Positions 49,400-58,356 of a stretch of DNA of 64,000 nt are shown here, piece after piece. How positions within the stretch are numbered: the first letter of the stretch is position 1; every line of letters begins with the position of its first letter. A model generated the notes under the pieces. It did not search any database and was not told where the DNA came from. It was given only the letters and a program-made list of their open reading frames with translations. A program made the position numbers and the translations under genes. Source of the DNA: Buchnera aphidicola (Mindarus keteleerifoliae) (lineage in GTDB: Bacteria; Pseudomonadota; Gammaproteobacteria; Enterobacterales; Enterobacteriaceae); assembly GCF_039392895.1 (NCBI RefSeq), contig NZ_CP135027.1:372001-436000 (forward strand). Reading direction: 5' to 3'.

Positions 49400-49867
49400 A
49401 TGAACATACTAAATTCAAAAATTATTTCTAAAAGTGCAATTTTTGCTATAATTATTTCTAGATTTAACAATTTTATCAATGATCATCTATTAAACGGAAC
49501 TATTGACACCTTAACTAGAATAGGACAAGTGAAAAAAGAAAATATTTTTATATTTTACGTACCTGGAACTTATGAAATACCAATTATTGCAAAAATTCTA
49601 TGTGAAAAAAAAAAATATGATGCCATAATTACATTGGGGACTATCATAAAAGGGAAAACTCCTCACTATAAATCTATCGTAAATCCTATTTTTTCAAATT
49701 TATCCAATATTAGTATTAAAAATAAAATTCCTATTTTATTAGGAATATTAATTACAAATACAGTTGAACAAGCAATCGAAAGAGCTGGGACTAAATTAGG
49801 AAATAAAGGATCAGAAACTGCATATGCTGCTTTAGAAATGATAAATCTTATCAAAAAAATAAAATAA
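49400..49867 (+). CDS. ribH: 6,7-dimethyl-8-ribityllumazine synthase
   Basis: A 155-residue protein (E. coli 156). It shows SRFNNFINDHLLNG, YVPGTYEIP, LGTIIKGKTPHY with the catalytic His, and VEQAIERAGTKLGNKG. It condenses the pyrimidine and the butanone phosphate to lumazine, the penultimate riboflavin step. Three to four bases of GGA precede the start. ribD, the earlier-step enzyme, follows two genes downstream. No FMN riboswitch-like element is visible upstream. Confidence 0.95.
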   Translation: MNILNSKIISKSAIFAIIISRFNNFINDHLLNGTIDTLTRIGQVKKENIFIFYVPGTYEIPIIAKILCEKKKYDAIITLGTIIKGKTPHYKSIVNPIFSNLSNISIKNKIPILLGILITNTVEQAIERAGTKLGNKGSETAYAALEMINLIKKIK

Positions 49868-49929
49868 TAATTTTAAAAATTATTCAATAATACTGAAATT
49901 TCTTAGATGACCTCAATAAACAAAAAAAT

Positions 49930-50901
49930 ATGATAATTAACGAATTTGAAATCATAAATAATTATTTTAATCATTTTAAAAAAAAAGATAAATATATAAT
50001 GAAAGGAATAGGAGATGATTGTGCAATTTTAAAAATACCAAAAAATAAATTTTTATCTGTTAGTACAGATACTTTAGTTGAAGGAATTCATTTTTTAAAA
50101 ACAATAAATCCTATAGATCTAAGCTACAAAGCATTAGCTGTAAATCTAAGTGATTTAGCAGCTATGGGAGCTGATCCTAAATGGTTAACTCTTTCCATCA
50201 CGATGCCTTATATAAATCTAAAATGGATAAAATACTTCAGCAAAAATTTTATTAAATTAATTTATAAAAACAAAATGAAACTCATTGGAGGAGATACTAC
50301 TAAAGGACCTTTAAGTATTACAATTAGTGCATATGGTTTAATTCCAAAAGGAAAAGCACTATTTAGAAACGGAGCTAAAGTTGGAGATTTAATTTACGTC
50401 ACTGGAACATTAGGAAATAGTGCTGCTGGATTAGAATTATTAACTAAGAAAATTTCAATTACTGATAAAAAAATTTACAATTTTCTGATAAAAAAACATT
50501 TAAGACCTGTACCTAGAATTTTACAAGGAAAAATTTTAAGAAATATTGCTACTTCAGCAATTGATATTTCAGACGGATTGATTATGGATTTAAACCATAT
50601 TTTAAACGCTAGTAAATGTGGTGCTACCCTAAATTTAGATAATTTTCCTATATCAAAAAAATTAAAAAATAATTTTTTTAAAAAAAAATGGATAAATTGG
50701 GCTTTATATTGTGGAGAAGATTATGAACTATGTTTTACAATACCTAAAAAACAAAAAAAAAAGTTAGATGAACTAATGAAATTTAGTGACGTACCCTATA
50801 CTCATATAGGAAATATTACTCCTTTTAAAAAAGGATATCAATTATTAGAATTTAAAAAACCTATAAAACTCAAAAAAATAGGTTTTAATCATTTTTTTTA
50901 A
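49930..50901 (+). CDS. thiL: Thiamine-monophosphate kinase ThiL
   Basis: A 323-residue ATP-dependent kinase of the PurM/ThiL fold. It has IGDDCAIL, STDTLVEGIHF, ALAVNLSDLAAMGADPKW, IGGDTTKGP, SAIDISDGLIMDL and CGEDYELCF. It converts thiamine monophosphate to thiamine diphosphate, the cofactor of Dxs encoded about 3 kb away. In E. coli the order is ribD-ribH-nusB-thiL; here it is ribH-thiL-ribD-nusB, a local rearrangement. No other thi biosynthetic gene is in the window. Confidence 0.94.
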   Translation: MIINEFEIINNYFNHFKKKDKYIMKGIGDDCAILKIPKNKFLSVSTDTLVEGIHFLKTINPIDLSYKALAVNLSDLAAMGADPKWLTLSITMPYINLKWIKYFSKNFIKLIYKNKMKLIGGDTTKGPLSITISAYGLIPKGKALFRNGAKVGDLIYVTGTLGNSAAGLELLTKKISITDKKIYNFLIKKHLRPVPRILQGKILRNIATSAIDISDGLIMDLNHILNASKCGATLNLDNFPISKKLKNNFFKKKWINWALYCGEDYELCFTIPKKQKKKLDELMKFSDVPYTHIGNITPFKKGYQLLEFKKPIKLKKIGFNHFF

Positions 50902-50938
50902 AAAAATACAAAAATGTTATTATAATAAGAGATACTAA

Positions 50939-52045
50939 ATGAAAGATATTTTTTATATGAAAAAAGCTATTGAAATAGCCAAACTAGGAAAGTTTACTAC
51001 TTATCCTAATCCAAATGTAGGTTGTATTATTGTAAAAAATTCAAAAATTGTAGGAAAAGGATGGCACAAAAAATATGGAAAACATCATGCTGAAATATAT
51101 GCTATAAATATGGCAAAAGAACACGCAAGGGGATCCACTGCCTACGTCACTCTTGAACCTTGTTGTCATTATGGAAATACTCCACCTTGCTGTAAAGCAA
51201 TCTTTTTAGCTGGCATATCTAAAGTGGTAATAGCTACAAAAGATCCGAATCCTAAAGTTAACGGTTCGGGTATTCTTTGGTTAAAAAAAAATGGGATTTC
51301 TGTAAAAGAAGGTGTTTTAGAAAATGAAGCGAAATGCATAAATAAAGGATTTTTTAAAAGAATGCAACAAGGAATTCCTTGGATTCGATTAAAATTAGCA
51401 ATGTCTATCGATGGAAGATCCTCTCTTCAAAACGGAAAAAGTAAATGGATTACTTGTAAAAAATCTCGAATAGACGTTCAGTATTTTAGAGCAAAAAGTG
51501 ATGCCATTTTAAGTACAAGTAATACTATACTCAAAGATAATCCTTCGTTAAATGTAAGGTACAACGAATTGAATTATAAAAAATTAAAATCTTATAATAT
51601 AGATAAAAAAAGACAACCTGTTAGAATAATTATTGACAGTAAAAATAAATTAACACCTTTTAACAAATTTATAAATACCAAAGGAAAAATTTTTTTAATT
51701 CGAGTAAAATACGATAATTTTATTTGGCCAAAACATGTTCGTCAACTACTGATTCCATTTTCCAAAAAAAGAATAAACTTAAATCACTTATTTTTAACTT
51801 TAGGAAAATTGAAAATTAATAATGTATGGATCGAATCTGGACCAACTCTTTCAGGTTCATTACTTAAAATGAAATTATTTGATGAACTAATTATTTATAT
51901 AGCCCCTAAATTATTTGGTCATTACTCAAAACCTCTATGTTTTTTAGAAAAATATTCGGAAATTTCAAAAACACCTAAGTTTTTTTTTTCTAACATTCAA
52001 AAAATTGATTCGGATATACGAATTACATTAAAAAAAAAACAATAA
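50939..52045 (+). CDS. ribD: Bifunctional riboflavin deaminase/reductase RibD
   Basis: A 368-residue fusion, the E. coli length. The N-terminal deaminase has HAEIYAINMA and the zinc motif PCCHYGNTPPC. The C-terminal reductase has WIRLKLAMSIDGRSS, SDAILSTSNTILKDNP and VWIESGPTLSGSLL. It performs the second and third steps of riboflavin synthesis. Both domains are in one continuous frame. Confidence 0.96.
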   Translation: MKDIFYMKKAIEIAKLGKFTTYPNPNVGCIIVKNSKIVGKGWHKKYGKHHAEIYAINMAKEHARGSTAYVTLEPCCHYGNTPPCCKAIFLAGISKVVIATKDPNPKVNGSGILWLKKNGISVKEGVLENEAKCINKGFFKRMQQGIPWIRLKLAMSIDGRSSLQNGKSKWITCKKSRIDVQYFRAKSDAILSTSNTILKDNPSLNVRYNELNYKKLKSYNIDKKRQPVRIIIDSKNKLTPFNKFINTKGKIFLIRVKYDNFIWPKHVRQLLIPFSKKRINLNHLFLTLGKLKINNVWIESGPTLSGSLLKMKLFDELIIYIAPKLFGHYSKPLCFLEKYSEISKTPKFFFSNIQKIDSDIRITLKKKQ

Positions 52046-52116
52046 CATTATTAACTTAAACGTTTTTTAAATAAAAAATATAATATATAAAATATATTTC
52101 TATAATAAGAAAAAAA

Positions 52117-52530
52117 ATGAATCCTATAACTAGAAGAAAAGCAAGAGAATGTGCTGTACAAGCCATTTATTCTTGGCAATTATCAAACAATAATATAATT
52201 GATATAAAAAACGAATTTCTAAAGAAAATAACTAAAAAAGAAATAGATATAATTTATTTTTGTCAATTAATAATAGGAATTACAGACCACTACAAATTTT
52301 TAGATAAATTTATAAAACCTTACATATCAAAAAAAATAAAAAAATTAGATCCAATTGAAAAAGCGGTTCTTCGACTTTCTTTATACGAATTGATCAAAAG
52401 AAAAGATATTCCTTATAAAGTAGCAATAAATGAAGGAATAGAACTTGCAAAATTATTTGGGGCTAAAAAAAGTCATAAATTTGTTAATGGAGTATTAGAT
52501 AAAGTAGTTTCTAAATTAAAAAAATCTTAA
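52117..52530 (+). CDS. nusB: Transcription antitermination factor NusB
   Basis: A 137-residue all-helical protein (E. coli 139). It shows [18 protein letters not shown] at the N-terminus, [16 protein letters not shown], the [18 protein letters not shown] element and FVNGVLDKV. It binds boxA RNA with NusE (S10) in rRNA antitermination. It is convergent with dxs, with a clear hairpin between them. Confidence 0.95.
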   Translation: MNPITRRKARECAVQAIYSWQLSNNNIIDIKNEFLKKITKKEIDIIYFCQLIIGITDHYKFLDKFIKPYISKKIKKLDPIEKAVLRLSLYELIKRKDIPYKVAINEGIELAKLFGAKKSHKFVNGVLDKVVSKLKKS

Positions 52531-52590
52531 AAAAACTCATTTTTAACTATCTATCCTAAATTTAAAATGGAAAATTAATAAAAATAATCT

Positions 52591-52615
52591 ATTACACTAA
52601 TTTAATTAGTGTAAT
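52591..52615. terminator. Bidirectional terminator between nusB and dxs
   Basis: An 11-bp perfect stem, ATTACACTAAT (52591-52601) and ATTAGTGTAAT (52605-52615), with a three-base loop, between the convergent nusB and dxs stops. It carries several G-C pairs for this genome. The T run is weak on either side. Confidence 0.6.
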
Positions 52616-52638
52616 AAAATTTATATTTCATATAAAAC

Positions 52639-54423
52639 TTAATTTAACCAAGTTTCTATTCTTTCTTGAATTCCTTTTGAATCTAACTTTATTTTTTTTT
52701 TAATTTCGTTTTGACTACCGTGAGATACAAACTTATCAGGTAAACCTATGTTCAAAACAGAAACATTTATTTTATTTAACATTAGCAATTCATTTACACT
52801 ACTTCCTGCTCCTCCTGATACAATTCCTTCTTCTACGGTTATTAAAAAATTATAATTTTTAGCTAATAACAAAATTAAACTAATATCTAAAGGCTTTATA
52901 AATCTCATATCTACTAAAGTAAAATTTAATCTTTTACTTACCTTTTCAACAGATGAAAATAAAGAACCAAAATTTAAAATAGCAGCTTTTTTTCCAATTC
53001 TTTTAATTAATGCTTTACCAATTTTTATAGTTTCTGATGAATAAATAATATCGTTTTTAAATTCTTTTTTCGGATATCTTATTGCAATTGGTTTATTAAA
53101 ATGCAAATATCCCGTATTTAGCATTTTTATAAATTCATTTCCATTACTAGGGGCCATAACAATAAAGTTAGGAATACATCTTAAATAAGTTAAATCAAAC
53201 ATTCCTTGATGTGTCTTTCCATCGTGTCCTACAATTCCTGCTCTATCTATTACAAACAAAATTGGTAAATTTTGTATTGAAACATCATGAATAATTTGAT
53301 CATATGCTCTTTGTAAAAAAGTAGAATAAATAGCTACTATCGGTTTGTATTTTTTAGAAGCTAAACCAGCTGCAAAAGTTACAGCATGTTGTTCTGCAAT
53401 TCCTACATCAAAATATTGTTTAGGAAACAACTTTGAAAATTTTTCGATTCCTGAACCTACCGACATTGCAGGAGTAATAACTAAAACTTTTTTATCTTTT
53501 TTTGCAATTTTACATAACCAGTTTCCAAATATTTTTGAATAAGTAATTTTTTTTTTAATTAAAAAAGAAAAAGTTTTATTTCTTTTATTATTTAAATGAA
53601 CAAAATGCCATTTTGTCGGATTTCTCTCAGCTGGAAAATATCCATTTCCTTTTTTCGTTGTGATATGAAGTAATTTAATCCCTTTAACAAGTTTCAATTT
53701 TTTTAAGAAATTAACTAAAGAAATGATGTTATGTCCATTATGAGGACCATAATATTTGATTCCACATTTACAAATAATTTTATAAAAATCTTTTTTTTTA
53801 AATAAACAACTTTTATTTTTATTAGTTAATATTGAAAAAAAATTTTTTAGCATACCTATGCTGTTACTTATAGACATATTATTATCATTTAGAATGATTA
53901 AAAAGTCAGAAGAAACACTTGCAGCATGATTAATAGCTTCTAAAGACATACCTCCTGCTATAGCTGCATCTCCAATAATAGATATTGTTTTTCTATTTTT
54001 CTTTTCCTTATGAGCAGCTACTGCCATTCCTAAACCAGCACTAATAGTTGTCGAAGAATGTCCTGTTCCAAAGCTATCATATTTACTTTCTTTACAAGAT
54101 GGAAATGGATGTAACCCATTTTTTTTTCCAATAGTAAATATATCTTTAAATCGTCCGGTTAAAATTTTATGAGAATAAGATTGATGTCCTACATCCCATA
54201 ATAAATTGTCAAAAGGAGTATTATACATATAATGAATTGCTATAGTGAGTTCGATTGTTCCTAAGTTAGATGAAAAATGTCCTCCTATTTCATTAATATT
54301 ATTTATTAAATAAGATCGTAATTCAGTGCATAATATTGGCAACTTTTTAATCGACAATAATCTCAGTTTTTGAACAGAATTTACTGAAAATAAAGTTGGA
54401 TAATTTTTTACAAAATAATTCAT
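52639..54423 (-). CDS. dxs: 1-deoxy-D-xylulose-5-phosphate synthase
   Basis: A 594-residue ThDP enzyme (E. coli 620). It has LWDVGHQSYSHKILTGR, FGTGHSSTTISAGLGMA, ILNDNNMSIS, YFDVGIAEQHAVTFAAG (the activating Glu), DRAGIVGHDGKTHQG and ATLVDMRF-like TLVDMRFIKP. The ThDP-magnesium motif GDG is GDA here (IGDAAIAGGM); the Asp is kept. It makes DXP for isoprenoids. In E. coli ispA and xseB lie upstream in the operon. Neither is present here, so the gene stands alone. Confidence 0.96.
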   Translation of the reverse strand: MNYFVKNYPTLFSVNSVQKLRLLSIKKLPILCTELRSYLINNINEIGGHFSSNLGTIELTIAIHYMYNTPFDNLLWDVGHQSYSHKILTGRFKDIFTIGKKNGLHPFPSCKESKYDSFGTGHSSTTISAGLGMAVAAHKEKKNRKTISIIGDAAIAGGMSLEAINHAASVSSDFLIILNDNNMSISNSIGMLKNFFSILTNKNKSCLFKKKDFYKIICKCGIKYYGPHNGHNIISLVNFLKKLKLVKGIKLLHITTKKGNGYFPAERNPTKWHFVHLNNKRNKTFSFLIKKKITYSKIFGNWLCKIAKKDKKVLVITPAMSVGSGIEKFSKLFPKQYFDVGIAEQHAVTFAAGLASKKYKPIVAIYSTFLQRAYDQIIHDVSIQNLPILFVIDRAGIVGHDGKTHQGMFDLTYLRCIPNFIVMAPSNGNEFIKMLNTGYLHFNKPIAIRYPKKEFKNDIIYSSETIKIGKALIKRIGKKAAILNFGSLFSSVEKVSKRLNFTLVDMRFIKPLDISLILLLAKNYNFLITVEEGIVSGGAGSSVNELLMLNKINVSVLNIGLPDKFVSHGSQNEIKKKIKLDSKGIQERIETWLN

Positions 54424-54581
54424 ATTAATACTCTATTTTAAAATAATTTAATTTTATTTAATAATATATCTAATTAGTTAGTGTATTAAAATATTAATAT
54501 ACGAACTATTAATCTTTACTTGTCTCTCATAGTTTTGTTATAATAATTAGATATAATTACTAATAATTTCATTATATCTTT

Positions 54582-54849
54582 ATGTTGATTAAGAAAATAA
54601 AAAAAAAATTATTGTCCCATTGATACTGCTATCTTAGATATACGTTCATATTCAGAGCACGTAGAAGAACCTATAAACATATCTAATATGAAAATATACT
54701 GGATACCATTTTATAAATTAGATAAAAATTTTAAAAATTTAAATCAAAAAATAACTTGGTTACTTTACTGCAAAAAAGGAATTATGAGTAAATTACAAAA
54801 AATTTACTTAGAAGAAAAAGGATTTAAAAATGTAAAATTACTGCATTAA
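54582..54849 (+). pseudogene. thiI: thiI remnant: rhodanese domain only
   Basis: An open plus-strand stretch from 54601 to the stop at 54847-54849 reads CPIDTAILDIRS, then IPFYKL, ITWLLYCKKGIMSKLQ and EKGFKNVKL. This closely follows the C-terminal rhodanese domain of ThiI (FYKL, KTWLLWCERGVMSRLQ, EQGFNNVKV), including the persulfide-carrying Cys. The large N-terminal THUMP/PP-loop part is gone: only about 160 bases separate it from dxs. Upstream, an ATG at 54582 joins the frame if the A10 run at 54599-54608 loses one base, giving about 88 residues. Location and strand match E. coli thiI. Its stop overlaps the yajR stop by a few bases. Confidence 0.8.
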
Positions 54850-56027
54850 TACTTTTTATTATACTTATATTTTTTAAAAAAATAAAAAGAAAAAAATAAC
54901 CAGAAAACATTTATATAAACATTGATTAAAAAGGGAGAAATAAAATAATTCAATTGAAACCAAGCAGTTATGATTCCTCCTAATGATGATCCTAACGATT
55001 GAAAAGTATAATAAATTGATAAAATAGTTCCTTTGTAACTATTATTTGATTCTTGATTAATTAATGATGGTAAACAAGAAGAAAAAGTTATAAATGAAAT
55101 GAAAAAAAGTTGAATAGCTACTAAAATTAGTTTTTTATTTTTAATGAAATTAAAAAAAATAACATTTGAGATTATTAAAAAAATAATAAGCAAAATAAAA
55201 ATTTCAACTAAAAAACTATTTCTTTTAAAAAAATTGATTAAAAAACCACATAAAAACATAGAAAAAACTACTATTATAATATAAGTTTCAAACTGAAAAA
55301 AAGGAATAAAATTTAAAATTTTCATTTTTTTAGGTAATTCTAAAAAAATTGATGTCAAAGTAAAATAAAGAAAAAAGGTCCCTAAATTTAAAAAAACTAA
55401 TTTAAAATTAAACAAAATAGAAAAAAAACTTTTTTTTTTAATTTTCATTCTCTTTTTTAAAACATCAGATTTTTTAAATTTTTTTAAAAAAAATAAAATT
55501 ACTATAATATATAATATAGTAATAAAAAGTATTATCAAAAATAATAAATTTATATTTATGTATAAAAATATTATAGGAGAAAAAATAAAAGCAATAAAAA
55601 AAGAAAAAATAACAGTAAATCCAACAAACATCATAGATTTTGAAAAGTTTTTAGTTTGAACTATATCAGAAAGTAAAGTTATTAAAATAGAAGAAATAGC
55701 TCCTGATCCTTGTAAAGATCTTCCAATAATTACATCCCAAATTGAATCTGTTAACACTAAAAAAACATTTCCTAAAGAAAACAAAAATAACCCTACTATT
55801 AATATTATTGTTCTTCCAAATTTATCTGATAATAATCCGAATATTATTTGAAAAATAGATTGAGTTACTCCGTAGCTACCTATTGCTAAACCAATTAAAA
55901 AAATATTACTATCTTCATACTTTAATCCCTGTAAACCAAAAGAAGTTGTCAAAATAGATAGTGAAAATATTCTTAAAAAAAATAATATACATACAAAAAC
56001 AGTAATCTTAATTTCTTGAATGTTCAT
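54846..56027 (-). CDS. yajR: Major facilitator superfamily transporter YajR
   Basis: A 393-residue protein with about twelve membrane segments. The MFS signatures are FGLLSDKFGRTIILIVGL (motif A, loop 2-3), GRSLQGSGAISSI and YYTFQSLGSSLGG. It resembles E. coli YajR, which has about 450 residues and ends in a soluble YAM domain that is absent here. The substrate is unknown. It lies upstream of cyoABCDE on the same strand as in E. coli. The second half is very low in similarity and rich in Phe, Ile and Lys. Confidence 0.88.
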   Translation of the reverse strand: MNIQEIKITVFVCILFFLRIFSLSILTTSFGLQGLKYEDSNIFLIGLAIGSYGVTQSIFQIIFGLLSDKFGRTIILIVGLFLFSLGNVFLVLTDSIWDVIIGRSLQGSGAISSILITLLSDIVQTKNFSKSMMFVGFTVIFSFFIAFIFSPIIFLYININLLFLIILFITILYIIVILFFLKKFKKSDVLKKRMKIKKKSFFSILFNFKLVFLNLGTFFLYFTLTSIFLELPKKMKILNFIPFFQFETYIIIVVFSMFLCGFLINFFKRNSFLVEIFILLIIFLIISNVIFFNFIKNKKLILVAIQLFFISFITFSSCLPSLINQESNNSYKGTILSIYYTFQSLGSSLGGIITAWFQLNYFISPFLINVYINVFWLFFSFYFFKKYKYNKKY

Positions 56028-56214
56028 TTGTTTACATTTTTTATAATTTTAAAAAAATTGGATGTTAAAAACATCATTTATTAGAAATTTTTTTATATAA
56101 AAAAATTAATAATTTTATATGAATTGTTATATATTGATAATATAAATCTTGACTAAAAGCACATTTCTTTTATATATATATAAAATACTTTATTTAAAAA
56201 CTATTTTTAAAAAT

Positions 56215-56535
56215 ATGAAAAAAAATTTAGAAAATATATTTAATTATGAAGGATACCTATTAAATTACAAAAATTGGAATAAAGAAATAGCAATTAATAT
56301 TGCTACTAAAGAATCTATTAAAATAACAAAAAAACATTGGGAAATTATTTTTTTTATAAGAAAATTTTATTTAAAATATAAAATAACACCCTCAATCAGG
56401 ATGTTAATAAAAACCATAAATAAAAAGAAAAAAATAAATATTGACAGTCAATATTTATTTATTTTGTTTCCTAAGGGACCTGCTAAACAAGCTAGTAAAA
56501 TAGCTGGAATCCCTAAATCTAATAATTGTCTATAA
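56215..56535 (+). CDS. tusE: Sulfur-relay protein TusE (DsrC family)
   Basis: A 106-residue protein (E. coli TusE 109). It has EGYLLNYKNWNKEIAINIA, HWEIIFFIRKFYLKY, TPSIRMLIK, and the diagnostic C-terminus FPKGPAKQASKIAGIPK ending with the penultimate Cys (NNCL), the active cysteine of the family. The frame is open upstream to a TTG at 56149, but homology starts at the ATG at 56215. TusE receives sulfur from TusBCD and hands it to MnmA for s2U34 of tRNA. It is convergent with cyoE, 12 bases apart. Confidence 0.94.
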   Translation: MKKNLENIFNYEGYLLNYKNWNKEIAINIATKESIKITKKHWEIIFFIRKFYLKYKITPSIRMLIKTINKKKKINIDSQYLFILFPKGPAKQASKIAGIPKSNNCL

Positions 56536-56547
56536 TATTTAATAATT

Positions 56548-57414
56548 TTAACTTACATAAAATACAGATATTAGTAAACTAAAAAAAAATATTACAAAAA
56601 TAGAAAATATGAACATAATTTTTGACCATAAAAAAGCATTAATATAATTAATAGTCATGAATCCAAAAAATAACCATATTCCACTAATTATAATAATGCC
56701 AAGAAAATAAAAAAAATTAGTAATATTTATAAAATATAAAAGAACAGAAAAAAAAATAAAAATAATAATAGACATTAATATATTATATTGCGTTTTTCGA
56801 ATTCCTTTAATTACAGAAAAAATAGGTACGCCTGCTAACCGATATTCATCAACCCTAAAAATTGAAATTGAATAAAAATGGGCAACTTGCCAAAATAAAA
56901 AAATTAAAAATAAAATTAAAGAGCATAAATTTATTTTTTTTTCGATAATAGAGTATCCAATTATTGGAGGTAAAGAACCAGAAAAACCACCAATAATGGT
57001 TGAATAAATAGAATTTGGTTTTGCAATTTGACTATATAAAACAACGTATATTAAAAATCCTACGACATTAAGAAATAATACTAATATGTTCGCAAAAAAA
57101 AATAAATATAGCAATCCAATTAATAATAAAAATGTTCCATAAAAAAAAGCGAACTTAATAGATATTTTTTTTTTTGCCAATACTCTATTGTTTGTTCTTT
57201 TCATTTTTTGATCGATATTTCTATCAATAATATTATTAAACACACATCCAGAAGCTATGATTAAAAAAGTACCAATCAAAACATTAAATAATAAAAAAAC
57301 ATTAATATTTCCCCTAGAAGCTAAAAAAAAACCTCCTGCTACAACTATCAAATTACCAAATATAATCCTCGGTTTAATAAGTTCTAAACATTTCTTAAAA
57401 ATTAAAAAATTCAT
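56548..57414 (-). CDS. cyoE: Protoheme IX farnesyltransferase (heme O synthase) CyoE
   Basis: A 288-residue UbiA-family prenyltransferase with about seven to nine membrane segments. It shows KPRIIFGNLIVVAGGF, the aspartate-rich NNIIDRNIDQKMKRTNNR and a second DEYRLAGVPIF element. It makes heme O for the bo3 oxidase. It is the last gene of the cyoABCDE operon, two bases after cyoD. Confidence 0.95.
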   Translation of the reverse strand: MNFLIFKKCLELIKPRIIFGNLIVVAGGFFLASRGNINVFLLFNVLIGTFLIIASGCVFNNIIDRNIDQKMKRTNNRVLAKKKISIKFAFFYGTFLLLIGLLYLFFFANILVLFLNVVGFLIYVVLYSQIAKPNSIYSTIIGGFSGSLPPIIGYSIIEKKINLCSLILFLIFLFWQVAHFYSISIFRVDEYRLAGVPIFSVIKGIRKTQYNILMSIIIFIFFSVLLYFINITNFFYFLGIIIISGIWLFFGFMTINYINAFLWSKIMFIFSIFVIFFFSLLISVFYVS

Positions 57415-57416
57415 TT

Positions 57417-57749
57417 TTAATTATCCATTAAATGATGATTTAAATTTAACATAATCCAAATTGATCCGAATAAAATAATAAAAATAATCAATAAAGAAAA
57501 AATAATAGATATTAAATACCATGGATTCTTCTTAGAAAACTCTAATTTAAAAAAATATCTAAAATGTACTAAAATTTGAAAAATTGCAAAGATGGAAATC
57601 AAAAAAAAAGTGCTAAATTTAGAAAAAATATTAAATATTGTTATAAAAAAAGAAAAAATAGTTAAAATTATAGATAGAAAAAATCCTATTCCATAAATAT
57701 ATATTTCTTTAAAAAACTTTTTTTTTTTATCAGAATTTGATTCTTTCAT
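57417..57749 (-). CDS. cyoD: Cytochrome bo3 oxidase subunit IV CyoD
   Basis: A 110-residue subunit (E. coli 109) with three membrane segments and the terminal motif GSIWIMLNLNHHLM, as in E. coli GSIWIMWNLNYNMM. The start is the ATG at 57749, which forms an ATGA overlap with the cyoC stop. The frame runs upstream to 57794, but that part is inside cyoC and has no homology. Confidence 0.94.
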   Translation of the reverse strand: MKESNSDKKKKFFKEIYIYGIGFFLSIILTIFSFFITIFNIFSKFSTFFLISIFAIFQILVHFRYFFKLEFSKKNPWYLISIIFSLLIIFIILFGSIWIMLNLNHHLMDN

Positions 57750-58354
57750 ACTAATTTTCCCAATAAATAAACAAAAGTAAATATACAAATCCATATTACA
57801 TCAAGAAAATGCCAAAAAAAACCTAAACACTTAACTTGAGTTATAGTTTTTTTAATTAAACCCATTTTTTTAATATTAATTATTAATATTAACATCCAAA
57901 TTAAACCAGAAAAAATATGTATTCCATGAGTTCCTACTAAAACGAAAAAAGAAGATAAAAATGCACTATTTTTTGGAGTATAACCTTTTAAAACTAATGA
58001 ATATAATTCAAAAAATTCTAAAGTGATGAAAGAAAATCCAAGCAAAAAAGTAATTACTAAGAAAAAAAACAAATATTTTTTTTTATTATAATTAACTAAA
58101 ATATTAGCTATTCCATAAGTGATAGAACTGCACAATAAAAAAAAAGTTTCCCAAGCAACAGTCTCTGTATTAAAAAAACTTTTTTCAATCCAAGAATAAG
58201 AAACACTATTTGTCATTACTGCATATACTGAAAAAATTGTTGCAAATAAAATACAATCACTAATTAAATATAACCAAAATCCAAACACTACTTTTTCATT
58301 AACATCTTGTTTTTTAGATATATTTATTTTTTTATTAAAGTTATTAATTAACAT
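57746..58354 (-). CDS. cyoC: Cytochrome bo3 oxidase subunit III CyoC
   Basis: A 202-residue protein (E. coli 204) with five membrane segments. GFWLYLISDCILFATIFSVYAV, ETFFLLCSSITYGIA, GTHGIHIFSGLIWM and FWHFLDVIWICIFTFVYL are the family landmarks. It stabilises subunit I of the quinol oxidase. It starts two bases after the cyoB stop and overlaps cyoD by four. Confidence 0.95.
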   Translation of the reverse strand: MLINNFNKKINISKKQDVNEKVVFGFWLYLISDCILFATIFSVYAVMTNSVSYSWIEKSFFNTETVAWETFFLLCSSITYGIANILVNYNKKKYLFFFLVITFLLGFSFITLEFFELYSLVLKGYTPKNSAFLSSFFVLVGTHGIHIFSGLIWMLILIINIKKMGLIKKTITQVKCLGFFWHFLDVIWICIFTFVYLLGKLV

Positions 58355-58356
58355 TT

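Noticed and set aside
56149-56214. N-terminal extension of tusE from a TTG start.
   Set aside because: The extra 22 residues have no family match, and the ATG at 56215 gives the expected length.
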